Assembly (NCBI GenBank): GCA_007116765.1
Contig: SKHV01000064.1
Span: 1-15,737 of the forward strand
Reading direction: 5' to 3'
DNA from: Prolixibacteraceae bacterium
GTDB lineage: Bacteria > Bacteroidota > Bacteroidia > Bacteroidales > Prolixibacteraceae
DNA: 15,737 nucleotides
Positions within the stretch are counted from its first letter, which is position 1; each line of letters starts with the position of its first letter. A program made the position numbers and the translations under genes. Below are positions 1 through 5,529 of this stretch, piece after piece. The notes beneath the pieces were generated by a model. That model searched no databases. It was not told the origin of the DNA and saw only the letters and a list, made by a program, of their open reading frames with translations.

Positions 1-1
1 G

Positions 2-83
2 TGGGAAGAGCAGGATTCGAACCTACGAAGGCTGAGCCAACAGATTTACAGTCTGCCCCGTTTGACCGCTTCGGTATCTTCCC
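2..83 (-). tRNA. tRNA-Tyr (anticodon GUA)
   Basis: Read on the minus strand this is an 82-base class II tRNA. The 5' acceptor strand GGGAAGA pairs with TCTTCCC at the 3' end, followed by discriminator A at position 2. The anticodon loop reads CTGTAAA, giving GUA for tyrosine. The extra length lies in a long variable arm, as expected for bacterial tRNA-Tyr, and the T-arm contains GGTTCGAATCC. Position 1 is C on the minus strand, so a CCA tail could be encoded but the window edge cuts it. It lies 83 bases downstream of tRNA-Thr and is probably on the same transcript. Confidence 0.96.
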
Positions 84-115
84 AAATTAAAATGTAATGA
101 ACGTGTGTTGAAGCT

Positions 116-155
116 CCGTTTGACTTCCGATATGCATCGGAATCGATATCTTCCA
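116..155 (-). repeat. partial tRNA-Tyr-like repeat with inserted inverted repeat
   Basis: The spacer between the two tRNA genes carries two blocks that match the 5' half of the adjacent tRNA-Tyr in the same order. Positions 116-124 equal 58-66 (CCGTTTGAC), and 143-155 nearly equal 71-84 (TCGATATCTTCCA against TCGGTATCTTCCCA). Between them, in place of the CGCT of the tRNA, sits an 18-base inverted repeat at 125-142 (TTCCGAT, ATGC, ATCGGAA). It could be a decayed partial duplication of the tRNA 5' end or a processing hairpin that resembles one. The blocks are short, so chance similarity is not excluded. Confidence 0.4.
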
Positions 156-166
156 AAAAAAAAATG

Positions 167-240
167 AGCCGAATGTCAGATTCGAACTGACGACCCCGAG
201 ATTACAAATCACGTGCTCTGGCCAACTGAGCTAATTCGGC
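167..240 (-). tRNA. tRNA-Thr (anticodon UGU)
   Basis: A 74-base class I tRNA on the minus strand. The acceptor GCCGAAT at its 5' end (position 240) pairs with ATTCGGC, followed by discriminator T at 167. The D-arm contains AGCTCAGTTGG, the anticodon loop reads TTTGTAA (UGU, threonine), and the T-arm has AGTTCGAATCT. No CCA is encoded. Its 5' end lies only 4 bases after the 3' end of the SRP RNA stem, so the two are almost certainly cut from one precursor. Confidence 0.96.
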
Positions 241-244
241 AGGT

Positions 245-341
245 GGGTAAGCGATCTGTGTCGCACCGCTACAACCGCCTATCCTTGCTGTCTTCCGACC
301 CTGGGGAGTTTCAGCAGGAGCTGGTCGCACAGGACTTACCC
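245..341 (-). ncRNA. ffs: Signal recognition particle RNA, small bacterial type
   Basis: On the minus strand this 97-base segment folds end to end into one long hairpin. GGGTAAG at the 5' end (341-335) pairs with CTTACCC at the 3' end (251-245), and CTGTG further in pairs with CACAG. The apical part contains GGTCGGAAGACAGCAAGG, the hallmark of SRP RNA domain IV: a GGAA tetraloop flanked by the asymmetric loop that binds Ffh. SRP RNA with Ffh targets nascent membrane and secreted proteins to the translocon. There is no Alu domain, as usual for the small form. The end positions are set by the terminal stem and could be off by a few bases. Confidence 0.9.
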
Positions 342-346
342 GGCTG

Positions 347-377
347 CAAAAGTAGAAAATTTTGAATAATCACAAAA
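347..377 (-). promoter_or_regulatory. Bacteroidota-type promoter of the ffs-tRNA unit
   Basis: On the minus strand the -7 element TACTTTTG (354-347) matches TAnnTTTG exactly. A -33 element TTTTG lies at 377-373 with 18 bases between the two. Transcription would begin about five bases downstream, at the first base of the SRP RNA stem, which supports both calls. No other promoter is seen before the two tRNAs, so this probably drives all three RNAs. Confidence 0.8.
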
Positions 378-532
378 CATTTTTCTTGATACAGTTGGCT
401 TTTTTTGATCTGTGTTAACATCAATTGACCTGCCTATGGTGATTATCAGCTCCCTAATCAATTAAAAAAAAACAGAAAAAATATTGACTTCAAAAAGAAA
501 AGTTTAAATGTGGCATAAATTATAAGGTTCTG

Positions 533-548
533 TATAAGCAAACTTATA
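533..548. repeat. small inverted repeat upstream of the 567 promoter
   Basis: TATAAG, CAAA, CTTATA form a perfect 6-base inverted repeat with a 4-base spacer. It ends 18 bases before the -7 element and so occupies the -33 region, where no good TTTG is present. It could be an operator or just AT-rich chance. The rest of 378-566 shows only A/T tracts and no gene. Confidence 0.35.
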
Positions 549-566
549 GTTCTAAAAACAAAAAAG

Positions 567-574
567 TATCTTTG
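567..574 (+). promoter_or_regulatory. -7 element for the DUF4199-glycosyltransferase unit
   Basis: TATCTTTG matches the Bacteroidota TAnnTTTG consensus exactly. It lies 28 bases upstream of the DUF4199 start codon, which gives a leader of about 20 bases. No clear -33 TTTG is found at the expected distance. Confidence 0.6.
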
Positions 575-602
575 TAACAAAATAAACCTTAATCTGTAAA
601 AA

Positions 603-1160
603 ATGAATACAACGAAAGACCAGTTTTGGAATAAGGCCATGGAATGGGGGCTTTATATTGGCTTAGCAGTTATTGTTATATCTGTTGCCTACTATATTAG
701 TGATAGCTATTTAGCAAAATCGAGAGGATGGATAGAGTACTTTTTGTATGCTGCAGGCATTGTGATGTGCACACTTGCGTATAAAAAAACATTGGGCACA
801 AATCAGTCTTTCACCTACGGTCGAGCAGTTGGACTGGGTGTTGCAACCTCCATGTTTGCTTCAATTATACTGGCACTATACACTTTTATATTCCTCACAT
901 ACTTTGGTGCCGAAATAATTGAAGAAATGCTTATTGCGGCTGAAGAAGCGCTAATACAAGCCGGACTTGGCTACGACCTTGTGGAGCAACAAATGAGCAT
1001 ATCGCGCATGATGATGAAACCTTTACCTATTAGTTTAATGAGTATTTTTGGCACTGTGTTCGCAGGTTTAATTATTTCGTTGCTCACATCAATTTTCCTT
1101 CGCAATAAACCCAACAACGGTTTTGAGAGTGCCATGAGTGAAATTAATAACGAAGAATAA
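603..1160 (+). CDS. DUF4199 family membrane protein
   Basis: A 185-residue protein that looks like the DUF4199 family, a group of small Bacteroidota inner-membrane proteins of unknown role. Four hydrophobic segments are visible at about residues 16-33, 43-61, 75-101 and 141-166. An amphipathic acidic stretch rich in E and A sits between the third and fourth (103-130). The C-terminal tail after residue 167 is charged and cytoplasmic-like. The ATG at 603 is preceded by a stop-rich AT leader and follows a good -7 element. The stop is 11 bases before the glycosyltransferase start, so the two are co-transcribed. This pairing suggests a role in envelope glycan or glycolipid assembly (inference). 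The family call rests on recalled sequence pattern and layout, not a search. Confidence 0.8.
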   Translation: MNTTKDQFWNKAMEWGLYIGLAVIVISVAYYISDSYLAKSRGWIEYFLYAAGIVMCTLAYKKTLGTNQSFTYGRAVGLGVATSMFASIILALYTFIFLTYFGAEIIEEMLIAAEEALIQAGLGYDLVEQQMSISRMMMKPLPISLMSIFGTVFAGLIISLLTSIFLRNKPNNGFESAMSEINNEE

Positions 1161-1171
1161 TTCTTTACGAA

Positions 1172-2140
1172 ATGGATTTATCGATTGTTATACCTTTATT
1201 GAACGAAGAAGAATCGCTACCTGAGCTATCGTTGTGGATTGAAAAAGTGATGAAAGAGCACAGTTTCAGTTATGAAATAATTTTTATCGACGATGGAAGT
1301 AAAGACAACTCGTGGCAAACGATCACAAACCTGAGAAAGAACAATTCAAATATCAAAGGCATTTGTTTTCAGCGCAATTATGGAAAATCGGCAGCCTTGC
1401 ATGTAGGCTTCCAAAAAGCAAGCGGAGACATTGTTATTACCATGGATGCCGACCTTCAGGACAACCCTGAAGAAATACCTGAAATGGTACGCATGATTCG
1501 TGAAGACGATTTTGATTTAGTATCGGGGTGGAAAAAAGTAAGGCACGACCCGGTATTATCGAAGAACCTTCCCAGTAAGTTTTACAACTGGACTGTTAGA
1601 CGACTTACAGGAATTAAGCTGCACGACATGAACTGCGGGCTCAAAGCGTATAAAAAACGGGTTGTAAAAAGCATTGAAGTTTATGGTGACATGCACCGTT
1701 TTATTCCGGTACTTGCCAAATGGGCTGGACACAAAAAAATTGGAGAAAAGGTGGTAAAACACCAAGAACGAAAATACGGTGTAACCAAGTTTGGATTAAA
1801 TCGCTTTATTCGCGGACCGCTTGATCTCATTTCGGTTATGTTTATTTCGAAATTCGGGAAACGCCCCATGCATTTTTTTGGTGTTTTTGGAACGTTAATG
1901 TTCATCATAGGTTTTTTTGCAGCACTATGGGTAGGAATTATGAAACTTTATGCTGTAAAACATGGCATTTCAACACGTCTGGTTACCGATAATCCCTATT
2001 TTTACATCGCATTAGCAGCAATGATTATTGGCTCACAGTTTTTCTTGGCCGGCTTTATTGCCGATTTAGTTTCACGAAACTCTGCCGACCGTAATCAATA
2101 TCAAATTGCAGAAGAAACCAATTATTTACAAAATCAATAA
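1172..2140 (+). CDS. Family 2 glycosyltransferase, membrane-anchored (DPM1/GtrB-like)
   Basis: A 322-residue GT2 enzyme. It starts directly with the GT-A fold (LSIVIPLLNEEESL, residues 3-16), followed by the nucleotide-binding DDGS at 40-43 and the metal-binding DAD at 92-94 within MDADLQDNPEE. HDMNCGLKAYKK at about 151-162 is typical of polyprenyl-phosphate mannosyl/glucosyl transferases. Two C-terminal membrane helices (about 235-258 and 276-299) anchor it in the inner membrane, as in GtrB and DPM1 relatives. The likely reaction is transfer of a sugar from a nucleotide donor to undecaprenyl phosphate for envelope glycans. The sugar cannot be read from the sequence. It is the second gene of the unit and is followed by a terminator. 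Confidence 0.9.
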   Translation: MDLSIVIPLLNEEESLPELSLWIEKVMKEHSFSYEIIFIDDGSKDNSWQTITNLRKNNSNIKGICFQRNYGKSAALHVGFQKASGDIVITMDADLQDNPEEIPEMVRMIREDDFDLVSGWKKVRHDPVLSKNLPSKFYNWTVRRLTGIKLHDMNCGLKAYKKRVVKSIEVYGDMHRFIPVLAKWAGHKKIGEKVVKHQERKYGVTKFGLNRFIRGPLDLISVMFISKFGKRPMHFFGVFGTLMFIIGFFAALWVGIMKLYAVKHGISTRLVTDNPYFYIALAAMIIGSQFFLAGFIADLVSRNSADRNQYQIAEETNYLQNQ

Positions 2141-2154
2141 AAACCAACTTTAAT

Positions 2155-2184
2155 AAAAAAGATGCTTGCGGGCATCTTTTTTTT
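2155..2184. terminator. bidirectional intrinsic terminator
   Basis: A stem of AAAAAAGATGC with GCATCTTTTTT around the loop TTGCGG, ending in eight T on the plus strand and six on the minus strand. It sits between the convergent glycosyltransferase stop (2140) and the stop of the second tandem-module gene (2189), so it can serve both. Confidence 0.85.
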
Positions 2185-2188
2185 ATAT

Positions 2189-3169
2189 CTATTTTCTACG
2201 TTTTCTCCAGTATTCAATGAAATTATTTTGAGTTATCAGCCCAATATTTCCTTCAATAATTCCGCCTTCGCCTCCACGATCAACAACCTTAATTTCGAAA
2301 AAATTATCGCCGGTTTTAATTACTCCATCAGGAATAAAATAGTTCCTGAATTCGTAGTGCATGTTGGAATTGTATCTTCCATAATAATCACCGGTTTCGG
2401 CAATAAACTCTCCATTGATATAAAAACGGTCGTCGTCGTCGATACGGCCAGCCATAAAAATAAGTTTTTGTTTGGCCATTTCCTCCGGTATATATACTGT
2501 TTTGGAGTAAACCGCATAACCGTCGTAATTTCTGAAACCCTGATTTTCCCAAGCACCGGGAACCATAATACGATGATTCCCCGGCTTAGCTTGTTGTCCT
2601 ATTGTAAAATCCCAATATCCGTTGAGATTTATATCGGGAACAACAGCGACATTCTTAGCCATAAGTCGCACATTGCCGCGTACAATTCCCCCTTCCAATT
2701 CCACGTCATAAACTCTAACGGCAATAGTATTCGGTTTTTGTTTGTTGACAAGATGCAATGGAACCTGATAACTTCGAAAAGCATTATAGGCAGTTGCGAA
2801 ATTAGGAGGAAACGAACCTGTTTGCCCAATTTTAACACCATTAAAGAATACTTCGTCTACATCATCGATGTATCCTAATTCAAGGAATAACTCACGACCA
2901 TGAAACGAAGCTGGTAGCATTATATCGGTTCGGTACCATGCAAAACCGTTGTAACCCGGGTATCCCTGTTCTTCCCAGCGGGCAGGCACCCGAATTAAGT
3001 CCCAATCAGAATCGTCGTAACCGGGCATAGCCCAATCAATATCATCACCAATTGAGAAGCGCCAATTGCCGCTTAGATTTAGTTCACTTGAAAATTGTTG
3101 CGAATACAGCTTACTTGTGACTGTAATTGCAATAATCAATAGTATAATTAATTTATATCGTGACTGCAT
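2189..3169 (-). CDS. Secreted protein of two tandem galactose-binding-like modules, paralogue B
   Basis: A 326-residue protein with an N-terminal signal peptide (hydrophobic 7-18, likely cut near LYSQ, 21-24; no lipobox). It consists of two copies of a beta-sandwich module like the sugar-binding domain of family 2 glycoside hydrolases, at about 30-172 and 180-314. Each copy carries a VPxxWExQGY-type motif (61-70 and 203-211), IDDxDxxFxNG (101-111) or IDDDDRFYING (243-253), and a GGI..GN.GL-like end (160-169 and 302-311). No catalytic barrel or active-site motif follows, only a short basic tail WRKRRK. Copy 2 is shortened before its VPG motif and lacks the DDSDWD of copy 1. The start lies 11 bases after the upstream paralogue's stop, so the two form an operon. 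It is probably a periplasmic or surface carbohydrate-binding protein. The ligand is unknown. Confidence 0.8.
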   Translation of the reverse strand: MQSRYKLIILLIIAITVTSKLYSQQFSSELNLSGNWRFSIGDDIDWAMPGYDDSDWDLIRVPARWEEQGYPGYNGFAWYRTDIMLPASFHGRELFLELGYIDDVDEVFFNGVKIGQTGSFPPNFATAYNAFRSYQVPLHLVNKQKPNTIAVRVYDVELEGGIVRGNVRLMAKNVAVVPDINLNGYWDFTIGQQAKPGNHRIMVPGAWENQGFRNYDGYAVYSKTVYIPEEMAKQKLIFMAGRIDDDDRFYINGEFIAETGDYYGRYNSNMHYEFRNYFIPDGVIKTGDNFFEIKVVDRGGEGGIIEGNIGLITQNNFIEYWRKRRK

Positions 3170-3180
3170 ATTCTATCTGT

Positions 3181-4230
3181 TTAAAAATAACGCATAATGT
3201 ACCTTATAGGATCTGCCCAAAACTCGGGACGATTTCTGTCAAGAATAATTTTTGCATTTTGCGGTGTCATTAACCCAATGGGGCCTTCATAAATTCCACC
3301 GTCAAGCTGTTCGTCTCGAACCTCAACCACTAAAACATTTTCACGCTGCAATAGCGCCACAGGAATTTTATAAACTCGGTATAGTTGCCATGCCAAGTCT
3401 CTCCTGTACCGCGTAAAATCATCGAGATGCTCAGTACGGCCAATCACTTCACCATTGAGGTAAACTTTATCGTAATCGTCAATCTTTCCTAAAACAAGGT
3501 AAATAGTTTGTGACTTTAAATTATCCGGTACTTCAAACCGTGTGCGATACCAGGCATAGCCATCATGGTCGGGGTATCCCTGATTTTCCCAAGTTCCGGG
3601 AACATGAATTTCATCCCAATGGCTATCGTCAAAAGAGTTTTCAAACAAGCCTCGCTCCCGAACTATTGAGAATTTCCATGCGCCACTCAAGTCGAGTGAC
3701 AATAGTTCTACATCGCTATTGTAGTAAATTCCTATTCGATTTCCGCTTACAATGCCACCCTGGCCGCCAACATCGTAAACTCTTACTGCAATAACATTAT
3801 TCCCCGGTTTAAGTAATCCTTCAGGAACCCTATAGCGGCGATCAATGTTGTGAGCGGTTTCAAAATCGGGGAAAAATGATCCGGTTTGGCCCACTTTAAC
3901 TCCGTTGATAAACACTTCGTCAACATCATCAATTCTACCCAAAAAGAGTTGAATTTCTCCTTCCTCGGGAACCCAACTCACGTTAAAATTTCGTCGATAC
4001 CATGCAAAACCATTGTAGCCATCGTAATGATTTTCCCACTTACCGGGAACTGATATTCGATCCCAAGTTGAAACATTTGTTGATGGGTTAGCCCATTCCA
4101 TGTTGTCGCCAACCGAAAATTGCCATAAGCCATCGAGGGGCGAAATTCTTACCCAGTTTGATGCGCTTGCATTTGCAGCAAAAAAACTGGATAAAATGAA
4201 TAAGATGACAAAAGTATATCTACGTTTCAT
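3181..4230 (-). CDS. Secreted protein of two tandem galactose-binding-like modules, paralogue A
   Basis: The ATG at 4230 is chosen because it begins a clean signal peptide (MKRRYTFVILFILSSFFAANASA). The same frame is open 11 codons further upstream only to a TTG. The mature protein (about 349 residues in total) has two GH2 sugar-binding-type modules at about 30-170 and 178-322. Motifs are VPGKWE and VPGTWENQGY, IDDVDEVFINGVKVGQTGSF in copy 1, IDDYDKVYLNGEVIGRT in copy 2, and the endings VRVYDVGGQGGI and VRDEQLDGGI. Copy 1 resembles copy 1 of paralogue B more than it resembles its own copy 2, which points to duplication of a whole two-module gene. There is no catalytic domain. The C-terminal tail (about 325-349) is unmatched to anything I recognise. 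It is the first gene of a two-gene operon behind a terminator, so it needs its own promoter or read-through. Confidence 0.8.
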   Translation of the reverse strand: MKRRYTFVILFILSSFFAANASASNWVRISPLDGLWQFSVGDNMEWANPSTNVSTWDRISVPGKWENHYDGYNGFAWYRRNFNVSWVPEEGEIQLFLGRIDDVDEVFINGVKVGQTGSFFPDFETAHNIDRRYRVPEGLLKPGNNVIAVRVYDVGGQGGIVSGNRIGIYYNSDVELLSLDLSGAWKFSIVRERGLFENSFDDSHWDEIHVPGTWENQGYPDHDGYAWYRTRFEVPDNLKSQTIYLVLGKIDDYDKVYLNGEVIGRTEHLDDFTRYRRDLAWQLYRVYKIPVALLQRENVLVVEVRDEQLDGGIYEGPIGLMTPQNAKIILDRNRPEFWADPIRYIMRYF

Positions 4231-4233
4231 TTT

Positions 4234-4263
4234 CAAAATGTATATAAATATATCAACAGTCAA
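4234..4263 (-). promoter_or_regulatory. possible promoter giving a near-leaderless transcript
   Basis: On the minus strand TTG (4263-4261), 18 bases, then TACATTTTG (4242-4234) resembles the -33/-7 pair but with one extra base inside the -7 element. It ends 3 bases before the chosen ATG, so transcription would start at or next to the start codon. It is the only promoter-like sequence between the upstream terminator and this gene. Weak call. Confidence 0.3.
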
Positions 4264-4265
4264 TT

Positions 4266-4315
4266 AAAAAAAAACACAGGAATGGAATTCACAAATTCAG
4301 TAATTCCATTCCTGT
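4266..4315 (-). terminator. strong intrinsic terminator after the small secreted protein gene
   Basis: On the minus strand a perfect 14-base stem (ACAGGAATGGAATT at 4315-4302 with AATTCCATTCCTGT at 4289-4276) and a 12-base loop are followed within two bases by a run of T. It lies 7 bases beyond the stop of the gene at 4322. It separates that gene from the tandem-module operon downstream. Confidence 0.92.
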
Positions 4316-4321
4316 TAGCTC

Positions 4322-4714
4322 TTATGAGCGATATATAACCTTTAGTCCTATAACAAATCCTCTGTTGACTAATTTATTATCTACATCAACAGCGCAATCT
4401 TGCAACAGTTGATTGACATATTTTGCGACCATCGGATTTTTTGAATCAGAAGAAATCACCTTCACTTTTTTATCGGAAGTAATATAAAATTTGAGTTCTA
4501 CGTTTTCGTTTGCTTCTTTTATATTATTCTGATAAAAATAGTTTTCATTAGAAGAAATATCTTTTTGAATAATATCTCCAATTATTTCTTTAAGATTTTG
4601 AGTGTTTTGAACTTCGTTACGAGTTTCAATAGGATCGTTTGCCAGTGCAACTACCGATGTACTTGCTAATACTACAATGAGTAAAATTGATTTGAAAAAA
4701 GTTAGTGTTTTCAT
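4322..4714 (-). CDS. Small secreted protein of unknown function
   Basis: A 130-residue protein with a clear signal peptide (hydrophobic 9-24, likely cut after ALA at 23-25). I do not recognise a named family. The mature part starts with a low-complexity N/E/Q-rich helix-like stretch (27-70). It ends with a compact alternating segment: VELKFYITSDKKVKVISSD (about 72-90), a helix MVAKYVNQLLQDC, then RGFVIGLKVIYR. This strand-turn-strand, helix, strand order resembles the C-terminal TonB-like fold found in many small Bacteroidota periplasmic proteins, but that is inference from pattern only. There is one cysteine in the mature part. It has its own promoter and terminator and so is probably a single-gene transcript just downstream of a two-component system, whose regulator may control it. 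Confidence 0.75.
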   Translation of the reverse strand: MKTLTFFKSILLIVVLASTSVVALANDPIETRNEVQNTQNLKEIIGDIIQKDISSNENYFYQNNIKEANENVELKFYITSDKKVKVISSDSKNPMVAKYVNQLLQDCAVDVDNKLVNRGFVIGLKVIYRS

Positions 4715-4745
4715 GAGCTTAAATTTTTGATTAATTGTTATGGTA

Positions 4746-4774
4746 CAAATCTACAGCCTGTATATCACAGCAAA
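4746..4774 (-). promoter_or_regulatory. Bacteroidota-type promoter of the small secreted protein gene
   Basis: On the minus strand TTTG (4774-4771), a 17-base spacer, then TAGATTTG (4753-4746), an exact TAnnTTTG. Start of transcription is expected near 4740, leaving a leader of about 25 bases before the ATG at 4714. Confidence 0.75.
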
Positions 4775-4820
4775 GTGATAATAATGTCACATGTAGTAAA
4801 ACAATGTCACAAATTGTCAT
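4763..4820 (-). promoter_or_regulatory. candidate operator: phased TGTCA repeats plus inverted repeat
   Basis: The plus strand holds TGTCA at 4785, 4805 and 4815, spaced by 20 and 10 bases, so all three face the same side of the helix. The first two are part of the identical 9-mer AATGTCACA (4783-4791 and 4803-4811). A perfect inverted repeat, TATCAC and GTGATA with a 6-base spacer (4763-4780), overlaps the -33 element. Direct repeats about one turn apart upstream of the -33 element are the usual binding layout of OmpR/PhoB-type regulators, and such a regulator is encoded immediately upstream. The PhoB box itself also uses TGTCA but with 11-base spacing. Confidence 0.55.
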
Positions 4821-4845
4821 AGAAACAAAAACACAAACGAAAGTA

Positions 4846-5523
4846 TTAGAGAATCAGCTTATAACCAAAGCCATGAACAGTAATAATATGTACTGAATCT
4901 TTGGTGTCTACTTTTTGACGAAGTCGAACAATAAAGTTATCGACAGTTCTTGAAGATGGCTGATAGTCGAGCCCCCAAACATTGTCGAGCAATTCGTCGC
5001 GAGTCACAATTTGATTGGAACGCTGGTATAAATGTTGTAAAATTTCAAACTCTTTGTGCGAGAGCTTTACTGGTTTGTTGTTTTCCGAAGCTTCAAAAGT
5101 ATCGAAACATACGGTAAGTTTTCCAATATGTATAGTTCCATGCCCACCCGAATTGGGCGCTGAGGTTCGCCTCAAAATAGCTTTAATCCGGGCCAGTAGT
5201 TCGCGTAAGCTGAATGGTTTAGTAATATAATCGTCGGCTCCAAGCTCAAGACCGCGAACTTTATCCAGCTCTTCGCCCTTCGCGGTTAAGAGAATTACCG
5301 GTGTATTCACTCCTGAAGCACGAGCTTGTTTCAGCACATCGAAACCCGACAATCCCGGCAACATGACATCGAGAATAATCAAATCGGAAGCATTGCTTTT
5401 CATCAGTTTCAGCCCATCATCGCCTCGTTGAGCCGACAAAACCTCATACCCTTCAAATTCGAGGTTATCACATAATCCCGAAAGCATTGCAGGTTCATCT
5501 TCTATTACAATAATTCTGGTCAT
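4846..5523 (-). CDS. OmpR/PhoB-family response regulator
   Basis: A 225-residue regulator of normal family length. The receiver domain (1-118) has the acidic pocket E8, D9, phospho-acceptor D52 (LDVMLPGLSG), T80 (LLTAK) and K102 (TKPF). The winged-helix DNA-binding domain (about 128-225) shows SHKEFEILQHL, VTRDELLDNVWG, the recognition helix SSRTVDNFIVRLRQK, and the wing HGFGYKL. It is the cognate partner of the kinase encoded 6 bases upstream, and the two are surely co-transcribed. Phosphorylation should promote dimer binding to direct repeats. The nearest candidate site is 4785-4819, just beyond its own stop, upstream of the small secreted protein gene. The regulon cannot be read from the sequence. 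Confidence 0.93.
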   Translation of the reverse strand: MTRIIVIEDEPAMLSGLCDNLEFEGYEVLSAQRGDDGLKLMKSNASDLIILDVMLPGLSGFDVLKQARASGVNTPVILLTAKGEELDKVRGLELGADDYITKPFSLRELLARIKAILRRTSAPNSGGHGTIHIGKLTVCFDTFEASENNKPVKLSHKEFEILQHLYQRSNQIVTRDELLDNVWGLDYQPSSRTVDNFIVRLRQKVDTKDSVHIITVHGFGYKLIL

Positions 5524-5529
5524 TTCACA

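Noticed and set aside
458..640. A 60-codon hydrophobic frame on the minus strand upstream of the DUF4199 gene
   Set aside because: It covers A/T tracts and the DUF4199 promoter and start. Its phenylalanine-rich product is what A-rich plus-strand DNA gives by chance.
2162..2878. A 238-codon open frame on the plus strand opposite the second tandem-module gene
   Set aside because: It overlaps a gene with a clear signal peptide and recognisable repeated domains on the other strand. Its product has no recognisable motif.
4763..4791. TGTGA and TCAC words resembling a CRP/FNR site
   Set aside because: The halves are spaced and oriented wrongly for TGTGA-N6-TCACA. The phased TGTCA direct repeats explain the region better.
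4803..4820. A canonical PhoB box, which would make the pair PhoR/PhoB
   Set aside because: The TGTCA repeats are 10 bases apart, not 11, and no phosphate genes are nearby. The kinase sensor region also gives no support, so no phoBR symbol is given.
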